A DNA stretch of 64,000 nt from Patellaria atrata CBS 101060. Its lineage: Eukaryota > Ascomycota > Dothideomycetes > Patellariales > Patellariaceae. The position numbers were made by a program, and so were the translations under genes. Under the pieces are notes generated by a model. It saw only the letters and a list, made by a program, of their open reading frames with translations. It was not told the DNA's origin and made no database searches. Within the stretch, counting starts at the first letter, position 1; each line of letters begins with the position of its first letter. This document shows, in pieces, positions 35,307 to 47,119 of the stretch. The stretch is taken from NCBI GenBank assembly GCA_010093705.1, contig MU006090.1:1701817-1765816 (forward strand), written 5' to 3'.

Positions 35307-36204
35307 ATGCCGCTGTACATCCACCCTAAAAAGCTGCTAGCACACCGAGTGGCAGCAATTGCTCTCTATCGAGGCCTGTTGTCAGCATGCGCGGATATCC
35401 CATTCGAACCTAATCAACGCACTAAGCTTCAAAATATTACTCGAAATCGATTCAAGCACAATCAAGGTCTTCAGAGTAAACGCTTGCTACGACAAGCCTT
35501 CTATGCTGGCTATGAAGTACGCTCGGTTCTAGGGAGTTTTAAGATATGACTGCTCATAAACTGTACAGGCCTTGAACGTCCTAGAGAGTGCTGCCGCAGG
35601 GGACGTCACCAGCGGAGAGCGAATTTTATCCATACTCTCCCAAACACCTTCTCGCTTGACCCGCCGCCCCAAACAACGTGCGCTTAAACGTCTTCCCGTC
35701 AAAGACGATCGAGCTCGTACGCTTCCGCCAGGGCAGAAACTTCTTGAGACTCGTCCACATAAGCATGTAACCGGTATCCGTCGCGTCCCCAAACTCATCT
35801 ACGCCAATGGATTCCCAATGCTCAGGATTAAAAAGCCACAATCACATAGTGTGGGACGAGTTATACGGCAACTGGTATCGCAACGTGTGCGACGATGGGA
35901 GGACAGATGGCAATTGGAGGACTGGTGGATACCAATGAGCAGGATGGAGGATAGATGGGATAATATACTTCTTGCGGAATGTGGAGTTGGAGACGTCCAG
36001 GAGAGCGAGAGCAAGTGGGAGTACTCTGTGTTATCTGCATTTCAGGACTTGCGGGCCAGACAGGACAAGACTCGAGATAAGGGTACCCAGATGGCGAGGC
36101 GGATGCAAGAGATTGTAGACCAGGAGCAGGAACTTGCTAATAACGAACAGGCGATGAGAGATGCGCAATTTGAGGTGCAAAGAAGATTACAGACGAAACG
36201 ATAG
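35307..36204 (+). CDS. LYR-motif protein, probably mitochondrial
   Basis: Exons 35307-35516 and 35569-36204 give 281 residues; intron 52 bases. The first exon carries a clear LYR motif (IALYRGLLSACADIPF, Leu20-Tyr21-Arg22) and a downstream Phe in a basic helix (ITRNRFKHNQ). Small LYR proteins serve as assembly or stability factors in mitochondria, often with acyl carrier protein. The second exon is a long basic extension (RPKQRALKRLP, RRVPKLIYANGFPMLRIKKP) and ends in a predicted coiled coil rich in Gln, Glu and Arg (ARRMQEIVDQEQELANNEQA). The length suggests a fungal member with its own role, perhaps linked to the mitochondrial ribosome or respiratory complexes. I cannot name the partner. 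Confidence 0.82.
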
Positions 36205-36776
36205 GTAAGAGCATTGGGCTGTCTAATTACCAAATTGGTGGAGGCATTTCGTGAATTCCTTACTACAAGTTACGGCAATTGGAGGACATGCCGGTAATTC
36301 GCCTACTCCTTTCTCTATTGTAAATACCCCTAACCTACCCTAGGTTCCTCTTGAGGTGGAAACTTTTCAAATCTACTGTACACAAGATCAAGGTAGGCTG
36401 TACAGTACAACGGATTTAGAGGCACAACATCGAATAACTAAAACCTCTTGATATTAGGTCATAACTCTGTTTATCAGTACTTTACTGTATGTAGAACAGC
36501 TATAGCTAAGCTAAGAAACCCTATTACAATGCAGAAGGTGGTAAAAGTTCAATGTTTTGACGATCCCGTTTGTAGTATCTCTTTCCTCTTACCTCAATGT
36601 CGACTTCCAATCTCTTCACATAGAATCTCGGTCATGAGGCCACCGAACCTCGTCGCTGCCTCAGTTTAATCCTCATAAATACTTTGATCCTCAGGAAGTT
36701 TTCTCTCAAACTTATCATCAACATCGTAAAGAGTATCGTCGTATAAAACATTGGATATACATACCGAACATCCACA
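36205..36776. other. Upstream region of the PIR gene
   Basis: About 570 bases with no gene. Contains GTACAGTAC-type words (about 36374-36404) and the sequence TATAAAA at 36742-36748, only 29 bases before the PIR ATG. That spacing is short for a TATA box unless the 5' leader is very short. Confidence 0.4.
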
Positions 36777-37758
36777 ATGAAGTACACTGCAGCTCTATTC
36801 CTCATCTTTTCAACAGTCTGGTGCTCACCTCATCTGAAATGGCCTCGAGTTCCATATGTAGTTCCGTCCACTGTACCGGCAGGATGCGTAGCAGACTTCA
36901 ACGGTAGTTTCGGCCTCGCTGTCATGTCGCTAGGTCCAAAGACCAAGAGGACGGTCAAGTGAGTACCCTTCCCTTCGTTTCATCCTTTTGTCTATATCTC
37001 GTTTCAGCAAACTTACCATTCTCAGCACAAGCCTACCAGTCCACTGCAGATGCAACTCCGCCCATGCGATGGACCGTCCCTGTAACTGCGCCCTCGGTAC
37101 CTCCTATTCCGTACTAGCACACTCCGAGCCTCTCGGGGACGACACCTCCGAATCCGACACCGACACCGACACTGACGACTCGGACTACGACACAGACTCA
37201 GAGTGCCCGCCGGGGCCCCCTCTTCCAGCAATCTCGCAGATCCCAGACGGACAGATCCAAGCTCCACCCAAAGTCGTCGATCCGTCCATTCCAGCAATCT
37301 CTCAGATCCCCGATGGACAGATCCAAGCTCCCCCAAAAGTCGTGGATCCGCCTATTCCAGCAATCTCCCAGATCCCCGACGGACAGGTTCAAGCACCCTC
37401 CTGTCGGCCCGCTAGTACCACCTCTTCCGGTAAAGGTACCTTCCGCTCTTGCATTGGACCTTCGACTCTCCGCCTCTACCTCAGCAAGGGACAGTTGCGC
37501 GATTCGGTCGGACGCACTGGGTATATTGCGTCGAACCATCAGTTCCAGTTCGATAACCCGCCGCAAGGTAACGCGCTCTCGCATGGTGGCTACAGCGTCT
37601 GTGGAGACAAGTTGGCCCTGAGGGGGAACAAGAAGTGGTTCCGTTGCCGCAGCGGGGATTTCTATAACCTGTATGAGGGAGGTAGTAAGGAGTTGGCCAG
37701 CTGGGGGCAGTGCGAGAGTGTCGGATTGAGGATTGTAGAGTTGGTGGAGTGTAAGTGA
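36777..37758 (+). CDS. PIR-family cell-wall mannoprotein
   Basis: Secreted wall protein with internal repeats, a family linked through repeat Gln residues to beta-1,3-glucan. Exons 36777-36958 and 37026-37758 give 304 residues. A signal peptide (MKYTAALFLIFSTVWCSP) is followed by AGCVADFNGSFGLAV and a Kex2-like LysArg at about 57-58. Three PIR repeats with the core AISQIPDGQ lie at residues 128-149, 150-171 and 172-186, after an acidic Asp/Thr tract (SDTDTDTDDSDYDTDS). The C-terminal domain follows the PIR Cys pattern: SCIGPSTLRLYL, GRTGYIASNHQFQFDNPPQ, YSVCGDKLALRG, WFRCRSGDFYNLYE, WGQCESV. The repeats and acidic tract sit between the first Cys-containing segment and the main C-terminal domain, an uncommon order. 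A Cys-rich linker (HCRCNSAHAM..CNCALG) is also unusual. Confidence 0.88.
37225..37401 (+). repeat. In-frame 66-base tandem repeat encoding PIR motifs
   Basis: Two full 66-base units (37225-37290 and 37291-37356) and a third partial unit from 37357, each encoding 22 residues that begin PAISQIPDGQ. The DNA is nearly identical between units, so the array may vary in copy number between strains. Confidence 0.9.
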
Positions 37759-38338
37759 CCGGAAATTGTCAAGGAGGATTACGAGGACGCCTTGGAGGAA
37801 CTGGTCATATCCGTTGCGCGTTTCGCTGAAGGGTTCATGTGAGACTGAGCTCTGGGAATGTGACTTGAGGTGTAAGTACATAATTGTAGTGCGATGATTG
37901 GTTATGGGCAGGCATTTTGAGAAATGGATGATTGTTGCTACGAGTCGACGAGGCGATTGGTGTTTTACGAGCAATGACAACGAATGCTTTTTGTTATCCC
38001 ATGACTTGGGACCCTCGCGAGTATGCTCAATTGTTTCGAATCAGGTCTATGGTATGAAGAAACCAGTGATGATTCATTGCATAATATTAAACCGCTTTAC
38101 AAGGAACCTGAAGCTCAATATAAGAGAACCCAGCCAAACTCCTTAGTATTCAGCCATCCATCGGACAGACTCCATATGCTCATTTCCTCCCATCGAATTG
38201 AATCCGGTATGATAATTTTCTCTGCAACTTAGTCTAATAGTACACGGGGAAGAAAATTCAAATGATCGGTGTAAAGATTAGGAGTGGAAGCAGCCTGGTC
38301 GAACGGAGAGAGCCTGACAGACGCCATCTAGACGACGT
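37759..38338. other. Convergent intergenic region, PIR gene and YRA1-like gene
   Basis: About 580 bases between 3' ends. Short chance frames only; AT-rich toward the YRA1 side. Confidence 0.4.
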
Positions 38339-40228
38339 TCACTAAAAAGATGTTAGCATAGAATTTTGAACTTGACCATCGGATTACGAACAATGATCTC
38401 ATCTTCCATGCCAGTATCGCCACCATTAGTACCTTGGATATTTCCACCACTGTTGTCAGTTGCCATTCCGGTGTTGGGATCACCAGTGGTATCCACAAAG
38501 TAGTCCTGCATTTCTGCATCTAACTCTTCTGCGGTCTTGGGCTTTCCTCGGCCGGTGTTGCGGCCGCGGGTGGCTTTGCTCTTACCGCGGGTCTTACCAG
38601 TCGACTTAGTAACAGTCGCGGGCTTCGGCTGGGCCTTGTCCTTCTTGGGAGCTCTGATAGACCTATTAGATACGTCTTTATGAAATCAATGATGAGAGAC
38701 CTACTGTATTCGCTCCGCGAGTGTCTTCGGTGCTTGTGGAGCCGGGGCATCCTTTGCACTAAGGATCACCTCGATCTAGGCACAAAAATTAGAAAGAGGT
38801 TCCAGTAACGACTTGGACCATCCCGAACCTTCATTGGACGACCGTCAACCTTCACACCATCAAGGGTCTTTGCGGCTTCGGCAGCAAGAGTCGCCTTGGC
38901 GAAAATGATTGTCGAGACGCCGCGGCTCTGGCCATTAGGACCATAGGTAAGAAGCACCTTCTTGACTGGTCCAATAGTCTTGCTGAAATAGTCCTATAGG
39001 GAAGAAGGGTTGGATTAGTCCATAGTCCCCAGAAGTTAACGGATGTAAATTCAAGCGATCAATCAGAACGGTATCCTTCTTCAACTACAAGGCCACCGAG
39101 GAACAAGTAAAGTCGAACCAGGAAACGTAAGCACCACGCCATCGGCATAGCAGAAGGTCAGCGAGACAGCAGTGAACGTTAGTAAGCTCAAACATAGATA
39201 TTCAAGTCCGTGGGAGTTTTACTATAAAGTTAGTTTCCCAAAGTTTCAATGAGTTGTTATCGTAGAGAGGGTCGGCAAGGAATCCTTATATGCAGAATGG
39301 GATAGCTCCGTGGAATAGATAGCATTTCCAGTTTGCCGATGCTAAGAGAAGCCCAGAGACTGTGGTCGAGACATTGTACACATACTTTGAACCGCTTGAG
39401 ATGGCTGCCAGTGCTTTGTGTTGGTGTAAGCTTATTCGAATGGTTCCGGCTAGTAGAAGCGATATTGTTGGCTTTTTTCCGTGCTTGAATTTTCGAGGCC
39501 GGTTCTAGAGATATCCTAGGAAGCTATGTTCACTGCTGCGCTCGCTGATGCTAATGCTATCACAATAAAGGGTATTATGAGCCGGTTCACCCGTAGCGCC
39601 ACAGATACAAATCGCATATCTCTTTGACAATATCACACGTCGGCTTCTAAATGGAGCGGTCGTGCTTGCCAGGCACCCTGACTCTCAGATAGTTATTGCC
39701 AGACGATCGACATGCTCTCGATCCATGCATTCATCTTGCCTAAAAAGTGGCAGGCGAAAATGATGGAGAAAGGCTTGTTGTCATAATATGCTCAGAGTTG
39801 TTCGTAAAATAGATACGTTGGTATCCGCTTCATAGAAAGAGTAGACACCGTCCATGAAAAGAAGCTCTCAGGGGTGATTGCGAGGAAGTCCAAGGCTAAA
39901 CGGCCTTCGCGTCTTAACATACCTTGATTTGGGTCTCGGACACGTCTGTCGGCTGTTGAGAATTAGCAAGATGCCTATTGATATTAGATACCTGGTCACT
40001 TACAAGATTGGAGACAATTATCTTGCTGTCACCAGATGCGGCTGGGCCGGTTGGCACAGAGGCTTTGGCACCGGATTTGGAATTCTTTAGCGATTTCCTG
40101 ACTCCTCCAATTGGGGTTGTGATAGACACTTGTGTTTTGCCATCAGCGCCGGCACGGCGGGAACGCTGACGACGAGCGCGGCGGCTGCTGACGATATCGT
40201 CAAGCGACTTGTCTAATTTTCCCGACAT
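38339..40228 (-). CDS. YRA1: Yra1/ALY/Mlo3-type mRNA export adaptor (RRM protein)
   Basis: Nuclear RNA-binding adaptor of the REF/ALY family; it joins the TREX complex to the Mex67 export receptor. Exons on the minus strand: 40228-40004, 39952-39923 (30 bases), 38993-38829, 38775-38705, 38653-38392 and 38341-38339, giving 251 residues. It starts MSGKLDKSLDDIVSSRRARR, a REF N-box-like segment, then an RG/Lys-rich linker. The RRM runs from KIIVSNL (RNP2) through VKKVLLTYGPNGQSRG and VSTIIFAKATLAAEAAK (RNP1 region). The tail is Lys/Arg/Gly-rich and ends GGDTGMEDEII. The third exon is reached across a 929-base intron (39922-38994). The last intron has TGCTAAC and TTTTTAG signals and puts a stop right after GAGATCATT. 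If unspliced, the frame would end at 38328 instead. Confidence 0.9.
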
Positions 40229-40816
40229 TGTTGAGGAATGGTTGACTGGTGTAAGGTCTGAGGATTTCAAGTTGAGTTACGCAACAAGACCGGAAAGCGT
40301 GCTAGTAGTCACGCGTGTGTGAGATTAGATGGAAGTGTGAGGTGAGTCTTAGGAAGGTTTTCGGCAACGCGTCAAGTGAGCTCTTTCGGGGACGATGATG
40401 AGCTACTGGATGGCGATTTCGCGCGAAACCAACTAAGCGGCAGAAAAGTAAAGTCAAAGTTGACCTAGAAAACAGGAAAGAAGATATCTGATGGGTTTTG
40501 TCTCTTCTAGAGGAGTTGTCGATGAACAAGCAAATGATTGTAGCCTTGCTTGTTTGCGAAGAGTGATGTTGGAAGAAAGAAAGAAGTGAGAGAGAGGGCA
40601 GACACGGAGAACGCAAATGGAAGCGGGTAACGCACGGACCATAAACCAGGCACCACCTGAATGCCGGTCTTGGCACCGCGCTGGACGGACGCTAGACCGT
40701 GCGCGGTGACATATGGATGGGACACCAGGAGCTCCAGCTTTAAGGTAGCGATCATTGTGAATACATACGGATTTACGCTTTAGATATTTGTCTGCGTCTC
40801 GACATGGCTAGATGAA
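40229..40816. promoter_or_regulatory. Shared upstream region of the YRA1-like and VPS11 genes
   Basis: 588 bases between divergent start codons. Minus-strand open frames at 40302-40676 and 40507-40755 look like leader sequence of the YRA1-like gene. No named motif assigned. Confidence 0.45.
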
Positions 40817-43800
40817 ATGGCATTGGCGTCGGTATACATTCCCCTTACCCTGACAATTTGATAATAGTCCTAACATAGCTCTTAGTGGAAAGCATTCAAG
40901 TTCTTCGACGTCTCCCAGGTCAAGCTCCCAGATGACGAGAGCTCTTCCCTTTTCGCCGTATGGAAAGTCTCTGATTATGCCATAAAGCATTGCTGATACG
41001 ATGTAGCAAGGCAATATAACATGCATTGCCTCTGGTTCCGATAATGTCTTCTTCGGAAGCGCTGATGGTGTTATTCGAATACTGTCTAAAGCGTTTAAGA
41101 TCGTTCGGTCCTTCAAGGCACACGAAACCGGCTCGATCAATCACATAAAGCAAGTACAAGATACATCACTACTCGTAACTATTGCGGAGGATCTTTCCAA
41201 TGAGCCAATACTGAAGGTTTGGGCTTTGGATAAGCTTGAGAAAAAGACTGGGATACCAAGATGTCAGAGTACTTTGACTATACATAATGGACGCAAGCAG
41301 TTTCCGGTAATAGAAAGCTTCCTTATAAACACTTCCATCACTCATTTATCTTTCTCTAGGTCTCAGCATTCGCTGCTCTTGAAGATTTATCACAATTAGC
41401 GGTTGGCTTTGCAAATGGTACGGTAACTGTTATTCGAGGAGATCTGATTCATGATCGAGGCGCAAAGCAGCGTACTGTCTTTGAATCCAGCGAACCTATT
41501 ACCGGAATTACCTTTCGGGAAGGTAACATCACTACTCTTTACATTGCTACGACAGGGCGCATATCAACGCTTGTGATCTCTGGCCGTGGTCAAGGGCAGC
41601 CGGCAAAATCTCTAGAAGAAACAGGATGTGGTGTTGGATGCATGACAGTAGACAAAAATTCAAATGATATAGTTATTGCAAGAGATGATGCGATATACTA
41701 CTATGGATTAAACGGACGGGGACCGGTCATTCCAATGGAAGGCCCCAAGCAATCGATAACCATCTTTGGCGACTACCTAACCGTTCTATCTCCTCCTAAG
41801 ACGAATTCTGTTGCAAAAACAGGCGTATTCAGATCGTTCGGAAATGCCCGTGCCGATGACCCCTTTGAGACCTCTGCATTCACGATTCTAAATCCTGACT
41901 TAAAACTCATTGCTCACCAGGAGACATTATCTTCCAGGGTTAGACACATGTTCATTGAATGGGGTGATCTGTTCATTATTACAACAGATAACAAGGTTGG
42001 TCTAGTATATGAATACACTATTTACTTGCACTGAACGATCTCAGTTATTCAGATACCACGAGAAGACCTTTCAGCAGCAACTAGACCTATTATACCAACG
42101 TAATCTCTATGTCTACGCGATAAATATGGCGCAGAAAAGGAGCGTTGATGATCTTCAACGGAACGTCATCCTACGGAAGTATGGCGACTACCTATATTCT
42201 AAGCAAGATTATGATACCGCGATGCAGCAGTATCTTAAGGCTATCGATAATACTGAACCTTCTCAAGTCATAAGAAAAGTAACCTTACCCGTACTATAAA
42301 CCAAGTACCGTGCTAACGTGGAAATAGTACCTTGATACTCAACGAATTCATAATCTAATTGAATACTTAGAGGAGCTGCATGATCACCATCGAGCGACTT
42401 CTGACCATACAACCCTCCTCCTAAATTGTTACGCAAAGCTAAAGGATGTTGATAAGCTTGAACAATTTATAAAATCCCCCGATGACCTAAAGTTTGATCT
42501 AGACACTGCGATATCCATGTGCCGGCAGGGAGGATATAATAATCAAGCTGCATATCTTGCACGTAAACATAATGAACATGAACTAGTTGTAGACATTCTT
42601 ATCGAGGATTCATACAGATACGCAGAGGCTTTAGCATATATCTGGCGGCTAGAGCCGGAAATTGTAGGCTCTCTCCCGTCCTGACATCTATGCGTCGCTC
42701 ACAACTATTTCAGGCATATCCTAACTTGATGAAATATGCGACTGTTCTTCTTGAACATTGCTCCAAAGACACCACTCAACTCTTCATTGACTATTACACA
42801 GGACAGTTTAAACCTAGGAAAGATGCCGTTATTGTGCCGAATGCGCCTAGTTCCGAAGGGATAGGGGGTTTGGGTATGGGAATTGGGATGGCCTCTACTG
42901 CCGTGCAAAATCTTGCTGCGCTTCTTCCTCTCCCATATATGAATACAAGTGCTGTTGAGACTCCCGCTTCGACGGAAAATCAGCAGACGACTCTTAGCCA
43001 AGCACAGATAATCGAGACAGAAGCGGATGAACCACCTAGGAAATACAAAATACCCAAACCTCGTACCGCTTTCTCTGCTTTTGTCGATCATCCTCAAGAG
43101 CTTATCACTTTCTTGGAAGCGTGTTTGAAGTCAGAACAGCTCAGTGACGACGACAAGGTGAACCTATATACGACGCTGTTCGAAATGTATTTGCACATGG
43201 CAAATAGTAAGACTAGAAGTGGTAATGAGGAATGGGAAGTCAAAGCAAAACGCTTGATCGAAGGCAAAGACGTGAGTTTCCCTACTATTATCATATCAAC
43301 CAACAGTTAATCATGGATAGATACCGATCGATACATCCAACGTGCTCTTGCTATCCCACTTAGAAAACTTCCGCGATGGCTCCATCCTCGTCCGTGAACA
43401 GCAAGGCCTCCGCTTCGACATCTTCCGCTCCTATACTTCTGCAAAAGACACCCCCGGCGCCATCAGAGCGCTTCGCAAATACGGCCCCGAAGAACCACAA
43501 CTCTACCCCGCAGCCCTCGCCTACTTCACCTCCAGCCCGCAGATCCTAGCAGAAGCAGGCGACGAGCTCGACTTCGTACTTAAAAAAATCGACGACGACG
43601 GTCTAATGGCACCACTACAAGTGATCCAAACCCTCAGCACCAACGGCGTCGCCACAATGGGCATGATTAAAAAATACCTCTCCACCACAATCGAGCGAGA
43701 AAAACAAGAAATCAGCAATAACCGCAAACTGATCGAGACCTTCCGCGCCGACACGGCTTCTAAACTTAAGGAACTGGAAGACTTGCAGACTAAACCCGCC

Positions 43801-44106
43801 GCTTTCACCGCCACCCGCTGTAGCTCCTGCGGCTACCAGCTCGATCTCCCCACCGTGCATTTTTTGTGCAAACATAGTTTTCATCAGCGCTGTCTTAATG
43901 CGCCGCCCGAGGGGATGGAGGATGTGGAGTGTCCGATCGACGCGCAGCAGAATGCGCTTGTCAGGACGCTGAGGAAGGCCCAGGAGGAGAGTGCTGCGCG
44001 CCATGATTTGTTTCTTGATGCCTTGGGGAGGAGTTCGGATCGGTTTGGTACGGTCAGTGAGTGGTTTGGCAGGTGCGTTATGAGTGTTCCTGGCGTGGAG
44101 CAGTAG
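40817..44106 (+). CDS. VPS11: Vps11/Pep5, core subunit of the HOPS and CORVET tethering complexes
   Basis: Endosome/vacuole tethering subunit. Exons 40817-40831 (15 bases), 40886-40957, 41007-41306, 41360-41995, 42045-42278, 42328-42663, 42714-43271 and 43321-44106 give 978 residues. The 15-base exon gives MALAS, joined to WKAFKFFDVSQVKLPDDE; this start is family-typical. The N-terminal half is a beta-propeller (SGSDNVFFGSADGVIRIL, LSQLAVGFANGTVTVI). The middle is an alpha-solenoid (YRYAEALAYIWRLEPEI, AYPNLMKYATVLLEHCSKD). A C-terminal RING-H2 runs from about residue 884: CSSCGYQL, CKHSFHQRC, CPID. The donor at 40958 is a choice between two nearby GT sites. The 3' exon is GC-richer than the rest. 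Confidence 0.94.
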
Positions 44107-44910
44107 GTATGTGGTTTGTGCTGTGAGGGAGTCTGGGGTCTTGTACCTGTACTGTATAAAGGAGAACCGAATAAGATCGAAATATGAGTAGGAAGTGTAG
44201 TTATTGATAACTTTTATTCCGTGTCAGAGTGTACAGTATGGCATGTATCCTGTGTTGTACTGTAACATAGCATAACCCACGAACGAGCCCTACTTCGACA
44301 AAGGCGATATGGCACAGAGGCTTTACTGTACCTGTATACTGAAGATGCTGGGCTAGTGGTACTGTACTCTTGATCGACAAATCTGAAGTAGATCTCAAGG
44401 GTACCTTTGTCTGTACGGTATATCTAGTTTACTGTACTGTACGTACAGCGACCAAGTGCCGCCTACCTTATGATTCCAGAGTGTCGAATCTTTTTGTTCC
44501 CATCAGAAGTTCGTGCGGTATCTTTAGGAACTCCGTCTCGAAGGTAGAGATTGTCCGGTCCATCTCCTAGAGCCATAAAACTTCTACCCATCCCGCACTT
44601 CTTCTAGGTAGTAGGAGCATCAAGCTTGCAGTGCGCTCACGATGAACAAGGCTTCAACCTTGAGAGTCCCAAGCAAACAGCAAATAGTAACTCATCATCA
44701 CCAAGCAATGTGAGAAGTAAAATAGGCGTAAACATGCATATTATTCTTCATTTATAATAATTCCTCAAACCGACAACACAGCGGACAATTGATTTTTCCG
44801 AACCACCAAGGTTGCAAATCTGCAACAAAACTCCTCGTCCGAATGGTGCCCGCGGCACAGGAGAAACAATACCTATAGCTCAACTTACTTTATTTCCTCT
44901 CCTCTCGGTC
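44107..44910. other. Convergent intergenic region with clustered TGTAC words
   Basis: About 800 bases between the 3' ends of VPS11 and acl1. From 44140 to 44450 the words TGTAC, ACTGTAC and GTACAGTA recur many times on both strands, including TACTGTACTGTACGTACAG near 44430. No gene is seen. A G/C-poor stretch at 44700-44790 probably belongs to 3' UTR. Confidence 0.55.
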
Positions 44911-47119
44911 TTACATGCTAACCTCCACTCTACCCTCAGTACCGGGCGGTCCGCTGGCCAAGTTGGGCAGGAGGTAAGTGATATCGTCCCAGGGATGCCT
45001 GTAAAGGCCTGTCCTCAACCTCTTCTGATCCAAGAAATGGGCGATGAGACCGATACTCCTACCCAGGACGAAGAGGCCGTTGAGCACGCCCATCTTGAGG
45101 TAATCTTCCGCTTCTTCTGGGGAGAAGGCGCCGCAGTTGCGGAGGAGGTCGACGAAGGAGACGGCGATGCAGCCATCGACGTTGAGGATGAGATTGTCTT
45201 TCTTGGAAGTGGTGACCGTTTCGACGGCGATGGCGTAGTCGAGAAGCTTGGTGTTGGGGAAGTTCTTGTGGACGAATTCTTTGACAAGCTCGACACGGAG
45301 ATCGGGGTTGTTGCGGGATTTGACTCTGTGGCCGATACCAGGGACTAGGGAATAGATTAGCGAGATGAAGCATTTTCTTAGAATCGAATGGACATACTAA
45401 GCTTGTTCTCCTTCCTCATAGTGTCGACGAAGTCACGTGGGCTGAGACCCTTGTCGTATGCTCGGGTGAACTCCTCCGCGGCACCATCCAAAGCGCCACC
45501 GAATCGGGATCCGATAGTCAACAGACCGCTGACCAAAGCAGAGATTAGATCTTTGCCGGCTCTGGTAGTGATGATGGTATTCATCGCGCCAGACACGGCC
45601 GGACCGTGATCAGCCGTCAACATGAGCACCATCTCGAGGAAGCGGCTGGCATAATCTGGGAGACGTCGGCGGAACCACAGGAGGGACATAACACCTCCGA
45701 TTCCAATGTTCTCCTTGAAAACATCGGAGATGGGCATACCAGCGTACAGCAATTCTTGGCCACGGTCATCGGAGATGGTGGAAATGAAAGCTGCTGGCTT
45801 TCGGATGAGCCCGAGCTCTTGTGCCCACGAGTAATCGATGGGAATCTTGGGAACAGCAGGCTCCGGCTTTGGTTTGATAGTGCCATCTTTGAGCAGTTTC
45901 TGGTATACCTGCGCCAACATCTGCGGCATTTCTTCGAAGGTGTCAGGGACGAAGAAACCGGCTTCCTTCATCGACTTGTTCTTCGCCGCCGCAGTTTCCA
46001 ATTGTGAATTGGCGAATGAACCAGCATGGCCGAATTGTACCTCAGTCTTCAACATGGAAGCAACCGTACCAATGGCCCAAGCAACGATTGGCTTGGTGAT
46101 CTGGCCAGACTTCACGGCATCAATGACGCGGTATTCTTCAACACCACCAACTTCACCAAGCAGAAGCAGGACTTTACACTCTGGATCTGCCTGATATCGC
46201 AGCATATGGTCGATGAAGGTTGTTCCCGGGTATCTGTCACCGCCAATGGCAACACCCTCGTACACGCCGTCCGTAGTGTTTGCAATAATGTTGTTCAGCT
46301 CATTTGACATACCACCAGATTTTGAAACGTATGCTACGGAACCAGGTCGATAAAGCTTGGAGGCTACAATGTTATCCATCATACCACCGGTATTACCGAT
46401 CTTATAGCACCCGGGTTTGATACCACCGACGGTAGCAGGGCCAATAATGGTAATACCCTTCTTCTTGGCGACATGTAGGATCTCACGAGCGCGCCTCTCG
46501 GGGACACCTTCAGCAATGATGGCAATTGACTTGATTTGCGGGTATTCCATTAGCTCCATAGTCGATTGGTAGACACTACGTGACGACGCAAAGTTGACAA
46601 CGGTATCGACGTCAGAATGCTTAGCCATAGCCTTCTCGACTGATTGGTATACGGGTAATAGAGTTTCGCTCGTACCCCAGTACCTGCAAAATTGTCAATT
46701 GCCTATCCCACATTTCGAGAGTTGGCGGTGAGTGCAGTAAAGCTTACATTTTGCTGACGAATTGTCCACCAAAAGTGTAAATAATGCCCGCGACGGACGG
46801 AGTCTTGCGCTTGCAGATGAAATCGAAGTCGAGCATTCCCTGCACCGCTCTCGGTTGGAGACCACTGTCGAACGAACACTGTCAGCGGATGTTTTCTTTT
46901 TGTGCGAGTTGGTACTTTCTACTGCTGTTTGGGGAAACCCTACTAGACGAAGCATCGTGTCTTATTATGGAAGAGTGTATGTTCAGCGCGAGGGCTCAAT
47001 GGCCGACTTGGAGCTGCGAAACGGCGAATATTGTCGTTGGCAGAGAGACCACCATCCGTTGAGGTACCTAAGGTAGTGCCATTGGGCGTGCCGTTGGTTT
47101 CGGGGACTGCGGAGGGCAT
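44911..47119 (-). CDS. acl1: ATP-citrate lyase subunit 1 (CoA-binding plus citrate-synthase-like part)
   Basis: Cytosolic enzyme subunit; with acl2 it cleaves citrate to acetyl-CoA and oxaloacetate for lipid synthesis and acetylation. Exons on the minus strand: 47119-46944, 46864-46748, 46683-45398 and 45344-44911, giving 670 residues, the usual length. Joins restore [16 protein letters not shown] and [16 protein letters not shown]. Landmarks are [32 protein letters not shown], the phosphohistidine segment [25 protein letters not shown] and, in the last exon, [15 protein letters not shown], the citrate-synthase-like active-site region. It ends ..EGRVEVSM. It is divergent from acl2, the normal ascomycete arrangement that lets both subunits be co-expressed. 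Confidence 0.96.

Noticed and set aside
44812-45348. 178-codon plus-strand frame over the acl1 3' exon
   Set aside because: Antisense shadow; the minus-strand exon is highly conserved ATP-citrate lyase.
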